From Henckelia pumila (Eukaryota > Streptophyta > Magnoliopsida > Lamiales > Gesneriaceae): 64,000 nt of DNA. The notes under the pieces are model-generated. The model was not told where the DNA came from and made no database searches. It saw only the letters and a program-made list of their open reading frames with translations. The stretch spans positions 161,463,753-161,527,752 of the forward strand of contig NC_133123.1 of NCBI RefSeq assembly GCF_033568475.1, read 5' to 3'. The position numbers and the translations under genes are program-made. Positions 60,097-64,000 of this stretch are shown one piece after another. Numbering within the stretch: the stretch's first letter is position 1; every line of letters begins with the position of its first letter.

Positions 60097-60290
60097 TCCA
60101 TGCTCAGAATTCTTCTTTCTGGGATCCATCCTTTCTTCTAAAATCCAAACATGTTTCAGCTTTTTGTTCTTCAAATTCTCTAAGACTTTGAATTTCTGAT
60201 ATGTTTCTTGATCCAATCCCATGTACCTTTTAGTTTTAGATATTTGATACTTCTTTGCTGTAGAAGCTGTTTCCTGTCACATGTTTTGAG

Positions 60291-63230
60291 ATGGGATTCT
60301 TCTGTTTTTGTGCGATGTTGATTTGTTTCACTCTCTTTTCACCTTTTTCTACTCCTAGTGTTCTTGGAGATGATATTACCTCTGATTCCTTCTGGCTCCT
60401 TAGAATAAAATCGGAATTTGTAGATTCCTTGGGAGTTCTTGACAACTGGATTCAAGGAACCAGCATGTGTTCTTGGAATGGAGTCACATGCACAGAAGAT
60501 CAAAACAATGTTTTGTCTCTAAATCTGTCCCATTCCGGGCTAAAAGGCTCCATATCTCAAGAATTCTCAAAGCTCAACTTTCTTGAGGATTTGGACTTAT
60601 CAGCAAACTCTCTCACAGGTCCTATTCCTTCTGGTATTGGGAATCTTCAATACTTGAGGGAACTGAAGCTTTTCTCGAACTCCCTCACCGGCTCGATCCT
60701 TGAAGAGATTGGCCTGTTGAAGAAGCTCCAAGTTCTTCGAATAGGCGACAATTTTCTCACCGGCCAAGTGGCACCGAGCATCGGTAACTTGACTGAGTTG
60801 CAGGTGTTAGGCCTTGCTTATTGCCAGCTCAATGGAAGTATACCGAAAGAAGTTGGGAAGCTGAAGAATCTCAGGTTTCTTGATTTGCAGAAGAATAGCA
60901 TTGGTGGAGTTATACCAGAAGAGATTGGCGAATGCATTGATTTGCAGAATTTAGCTGCATCCAACAACAGGATTGAAGGGGTGATCCCTGGTTCAATCTC
61001 CAATCTTGCATCTCTTCAAATCTTGAACTTGGGAAACAACAGCCTTTCTGGACACATACCGGTCGAATTGAGCCGGCTTTCGAATTTGAAATACTTGAAT
61101 TTGCAAGGAAATGGTCTAGGAGGTGAAATACCAGTGGAGCTCAACAGATTGGTTCTGTTACAGACACTGGACTTATCTTATAATAACCTCTCAGGGGCCA
61201 TTCCTTTGCTTAACTCTGAGTTAAAGAGTCTTGAAGTTCTAGTTCTGTCTAGCAATCTCTTAACAAGCACCATCCCGGATCATTTTTGCGCCAGAAACTC
61301 AGTTTTACGCAAGGTTTTCCTTGATCAAAACGAGCTGTCAGGGAACTTTCCATTGGAGATCCTGAATTGTTCATCCATTCAACAGCTGGAGCTCTCTGGA
61401 AACAACTTTGGTGGGCCGCTGCCGTCGGATCTTGGCAAGCTCGGTGGCCTTACCGATCTTTTGCTCAACAACAACAGTTTCACTGGAGTTCTACCATCTG
61501 AGATAGGGAATTTGAGCAGCTTGGAAAGCTTGATCCTCTTTGATAACATGCTGAGAGATGAGATTCCAGCCGAAATCGGAAAGCTGCAGAAATTGCGCGT
61601 TTTGTACCTTTATGATAACCAAATGTCAGGAAACATTCCAAGAGAGCTGACAAATTGTATGAGCTTAACTGAGATTGATTTCTTTGGAAACCATTTTTCG
61701 GGAGCCATCCCTCCAACAATTGGGAAGCTTAAGAATCTTGTTATCCTTCAGCTGAGGCAGAATGAATTGTCTGGTCCTATTCCATCAAGCTTGGGGTACT
61801 GCAGAAAGCTTCAAAGGCTTGCTTTAGCTGATAACAAGCTCTCGGGACCGCTTCCATCGACGTTTGGGATGCTCTCTGAGCTGTTTCTTGTTACACTTTA
61901 CAACAATTCACTATCAGGTCCACTTCCAGAATCACTCTCCAATCTCAAAAAACTTAGAATCATAAACTTTTCGAACAACCAGTTTAGTGGAAGCATTTCT
62001 CCTCTCACCGGTTCGAATTCTTTAACCGTTCTAGACTTGACGAGCAATAGTTTCTCAGACAGGATTCCTCCTGAACTAGCCATGTCTAAGAACCTGATTC
62101 GCATTCGCCTCGCAAACAATTTTCTTGTTGGTAACATCCCTACTGTGTTTGGCCAGCTTAAAGAGCTTCGGTTTCTCGACTTGTCGTTCAACAATTTAAC
62201 CGGTGATCTTGATGAAACCGGGCTATTAAACTTGGGGAATCTTGGCCATCTTCTCCTCAATAACAACCAGTTTTCTGGGACGATTCCGAAATGGTTAGGA
62301 AGCATTCAAGAACTAGGAGAACTTGATCTTTCATCCAATAACTTCAATGGCACAGTGCCCCCTGAAATTGGGAACTGTTCCAGATTGCTAAAACTTTCTT
62401 TACATAGCAACAAATTAACAGGTTCCATCCCACCAGAGATTGGAAACTTGAACCTTTTGAACGTCCTGAATCTCCGAAAAAACGAGCTATCCGGTTCAAT
62501 CCCTCCAACAATCCAGCAGTGCAAGAAGCTATACGAGCTCAGGCTCTCCGAAAACAAGCTAACCGGTCCCATACCTCCCGAGATAGGCACGTTAAGCGAG
62601 TTACAAGTCATTTTAGACCTGAGTTTCAACCAACTTTCAGGTGCAATCCCTTCTTCCATTGGGGATCTAGTGAAGCTAGAAAGATTGAACCTTTCTACCA
62701 ATCAACTCGAAGGGAAAATCCCATCTTCGCTCGAAAAGTTGTCGAGTCTCCACAGACTTAACCTGTCAAACAATCATCTCCAGGGCCAGCTTCCTCCAAC
62801 CTTTTCAGGATTCCCACTTAGTTCTTTCCAAGGCAATAAGAAACTATGCGGCCCACCATTAGTACCATGTTCGGAATCGTCGCTACACGAGAGAAAGTGG
62901 CTATCAGAATCTCAAGTAGCAGGCATCATAGTGGCCATCGTGTTCACTTCCACTCTGATATGTCTCTTCTTCATGTATATCATGCTCAGAATCTGGTGGA
63001 ACTGGAGAAACAACGTCGCGGTTTCTTGCTCCGAAAACGGAGGTTTCGATTACAAAAAAGAAGATGAAGAATGGGTTTATGGAGAAGAGATCATCAAGAG
63101 TAGTGATCATCAGTTTTGGAACTCAAACAACATCGCATTGGTGCCGGCACAACCGAAGCAAATCTCTGAAGAGACTTGCATTTTCCAGTTCAAGTTGAGT
63201 TCCAGTAGCTCTACTAGTCCTTCGGCTTGA
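60291..63230 (+). CDS. LRR receptor-like protein, GSO-like ectodomain, no kinase
   Basis: A single-exon frame of 979 residues. Residues 1-26 form a signal peptide (MGFFCFCAMLICFTLFSPFS). An N-terminal cap follows with CSWNGVTC (about 62-69), then an unbroken run of roughly 30 plant-type leucine-rich repeats (xLxGxIPxxIGxL) to about residue 850, with many N-x-S/T sites, and a C-terminal cap NKKLCGPPLVPC. One transmembrane helix (about 879-902, AGIIVAIVFTSTLICLFFMY) leads to a cytosolic tail of about 77 residues, acidic then Ser-rich, without any kinase motif. The ectodomain pattern (CxWNGVTC, LGLAYCQLNGSIP, YNNSLSGPLP) resembles subfamily XI receptor kinases of the GASSHO (GSO1/GSO2) kind, which continue into a kinase; here a TGA ends the frame and no kinase exon is seen in the next 770 bases. 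It is likely a plasma-membrane co-receptor or decoy; its ligand is unknown. Confidence 0.93.
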   Translation: MGFFCFCAMLICFTLFSPFSTPSVLGDDITSDSFWLLRIKSEFVDSLGVLDNWIQGTSMCSWNGVTCTEDQNNVLSLNLSHSGLKGSISQEFSKLNFLEDLDLSANSLTGPIPSGIGNLQYLRELKLFSNSLTGSILEEIGLLKKLQVLRIGDNFLTGQVAPSIGNLTELQVLGLAYCQLNGSIPKEVGKLKNLRFLDLQKNSIGGVIPEEIGECIDLQNLAASNNRIEGVIPGSISNLASLQILNLGNNSLSGHIPVELSRLSNLKYLNLQGNGLGGEIPVELNRLVLLQTLDLSYNNLSGAIPLLNSELKSLEVLVLSSNLLTSTIPDHFCARNSVLRKVFLDQNELSGNFPLEILNCSSIQQLELSGNNFGGPLPSDLGKLGGLTDLLLNNNSFTGVLPSEIGNLSSLESLILFDNMLRDEIPAEIGKLQKLRVLYLYDNQMSGNIPRELTNCMSLTEIDFFGNHFSGAIPPTIGKLKNLVILQLRQNELSGPIPSSLGYCRKLQRLALADNKLSGPLPSTFGMLSELFLVTLYNNSLSGPLPESLSNLKKLRIINFSNNQFSGSISPLTGSNSLTVLDLTSNSFSDRIPPELAMSKNLIRIRLANNFLVGNIPTVFGQLKELRFLDLSFNNLTGDLDETGLLNLGNLGHLLLNNNQFSGTIPKWLGSIQELGELDLSSNNFNGTVPPEIGNCSRLLKLSLHSNKLTGSIPPEIGNLNLLNVLNLRKNELSGSIPPTIQQCKKLYELRLSENKLTGPIPPEIGTLSELQVILDLSFNQLSGAIPSSIGDLVKLERLNLSTNQLEGKIPSSLEKLSSLHRLNLSNNHLQGQLPPTFSGFPLSSFQGNKKLCGPPLVPCSESSLHERKWLSESQVAGIIVAIVFTSTLICLFFMYIMLRIWWNWRNNVAVSCSENGGFDYKKEDEEWVYGEEIIKSSDHQFWNSNNIALVPAQPKQISEETCIFQFKLSSSSSTSPSA

Positions 63231-64000
63231 ATTTAATCTTTTCTTTCTCTTTATTTTCTTGCATTTCATAATTTCATTACATTTTTTTGTTGTTAATGTT
63301 GTCAAATTAAGATTTTTGTGAAGTACTGCATATAATATAGTTCATGGGGAATTACAGAGGTTCCAACTGAATATAGAGATAGAGTATTCATTAATTGTGT
63401 AAATCTAATAGCTAGGGAGGTGTTATTTTGTTGTATAACTCATATTTCCCCCTAAATTAAAGCCTTATTAATTCCATGTGATTACATGATAGAAATGTGT
63501 AATATATTTTGAATGCAATTATTGGAAATTATGTGTAATTTAGTATAAGAAATTTATAAGATTTTTTTTACATAGCGGAAATGGTCATATCAGCTAGAGT
63601 TAATGGTCATTTCAAATGAAGATTTGTTCAATTTTTTGGGAATTTTTTGTCATAATATAAAATTTTTAACACAAATATTCACGTGAAATCGCGACTTAAT
63701 TCTACTCTTATGGGACCATCCCACCATTTCACAACAATATGAGTCAAGTTGATTCATCTCATAAAGACCTACTTAAATTTTACATCTTAATAATCTTTTA
63801 AAACATGTATCACATTCAAATTTTTCTCGAGGTCTCTACCTAAAATTATTGGGATCCAACAAATTACTTGATCAAATTCATTGTACTTAAAATATCTAAC
63901 GAGTGACCGATAACTTACTCATTTGTAACTCATCTGACGTCAAAATCTTAAGTATCCAACAAGACTTGAGTTCAAGACTCGATATTAATCAACCTTTTTC
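63231..64000. other. 3' region of the LRR gene and AT-rich intergenic DNA
   Basis: The first 250 bases are probably 3' untranslated sequence (TTTCTTTTTGTTGTTAATG-like and AATTAAAG lines). No kinase-like codons, splice acceptor with continuing frame, or other gene was seen up to the window end. Confidence 0.6.

Noticed and set aside
61480-62701. Long minus-strand frames opposite the LRR gene.
   Set aside because: Regular leucine-rich-repeat codons leave antisense frames open; the plus-strand frame has signal peptide, repeats and membrane helix.
1-64000. CRISPR arrays, bacterial operons or an integrated virus.
   Set aside because: No short regularly spaced repeats, ribosome-binding sites, polycistronic frames or viral coat/movement proteins were seen; all reverse transcriptases are of the copia type.

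Overview
This is nuclear DNA of a flowering plant, almost certainly a eudicot. The signs are AT-rich intergenic sequence, GT-AG introns, a plant-type glycine cleavage H protein, an F-box gene relic, SIRE- and Ale-type Ty1/copia elements, a Tekay-like Ty3/gypsy LTR, hAT elements and Helitron ends. The style of the gypsy LTR hints at an asterid (Lamiales-like) species, but that is weak inference. No tRNA, rRNA, CRISPR array or bacterial feature was seen.

Layout. 1-4.0 kb: intergenic DNA with a probable Helitron 3' end (about 1.92-1.95 kb) and a 1.2-kb non-autonomous hAT element (2802-4012) keeping a piece of transposase. 4.8-16.5 kb: a decayed tandem array of about 1.1-kb units (array A), broken by a Tekay-like solo LTR, a second solo LTR and a 0.47-kb filler segment. 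16.5-23.5 kb: a second array of about 2-kb units (array B). Each full unit holds a foldback MITE and a relic exon that I read as vacuolar sorting gene VPS18. 23.5-31.6 kb: a decayed SIRE-type Ty1/copia element on the minus strand with gag, pol (two internal deletions) and an env-like third ORF, sprinkled with a 17-bp palindrome. 32.0-33.3 kb: an F-box pseudogene. 34.2-34.8 kb: a hAT MITE with a perfect 8-bp target duplication. 36.3-38.4 kb: the intact four-exon gene for glycine cleavage H protein (minus). 40.8-41.4 kb: three tandem copies of a Helitron-like 5' end. 42.3-44.7 kb: a plastid-type protein resembling EMB2759 (plus). 47.0-49.5 kb: a five-exon integral membrane protein (plus). 54.1-58.6 kb: a complete but mutated Ale-type Ty1/copia element with both LTRs and target duplication. 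60.3-63.2 kb: an intact single-exon leucine-rich-repeat receptor-like protein with a GSO-like ectodomain and no kinase.

The intact host genes are therefore four: H protein, the EMB2759-like protein, the membrane protein and the LRR protein. The first acts in mitochondrial photorespiratory glycine oxidation, the next two look plastid-targeted, and the last should sit in the plasma membrane. They do not form a functional cluster. The first half of the window is a nested transposon landscape whose most unusual parts are the amplified VPS18 exon, the palindrome-studded SIRE element and array A. All calls come from reading the sequence; no database search was possible.
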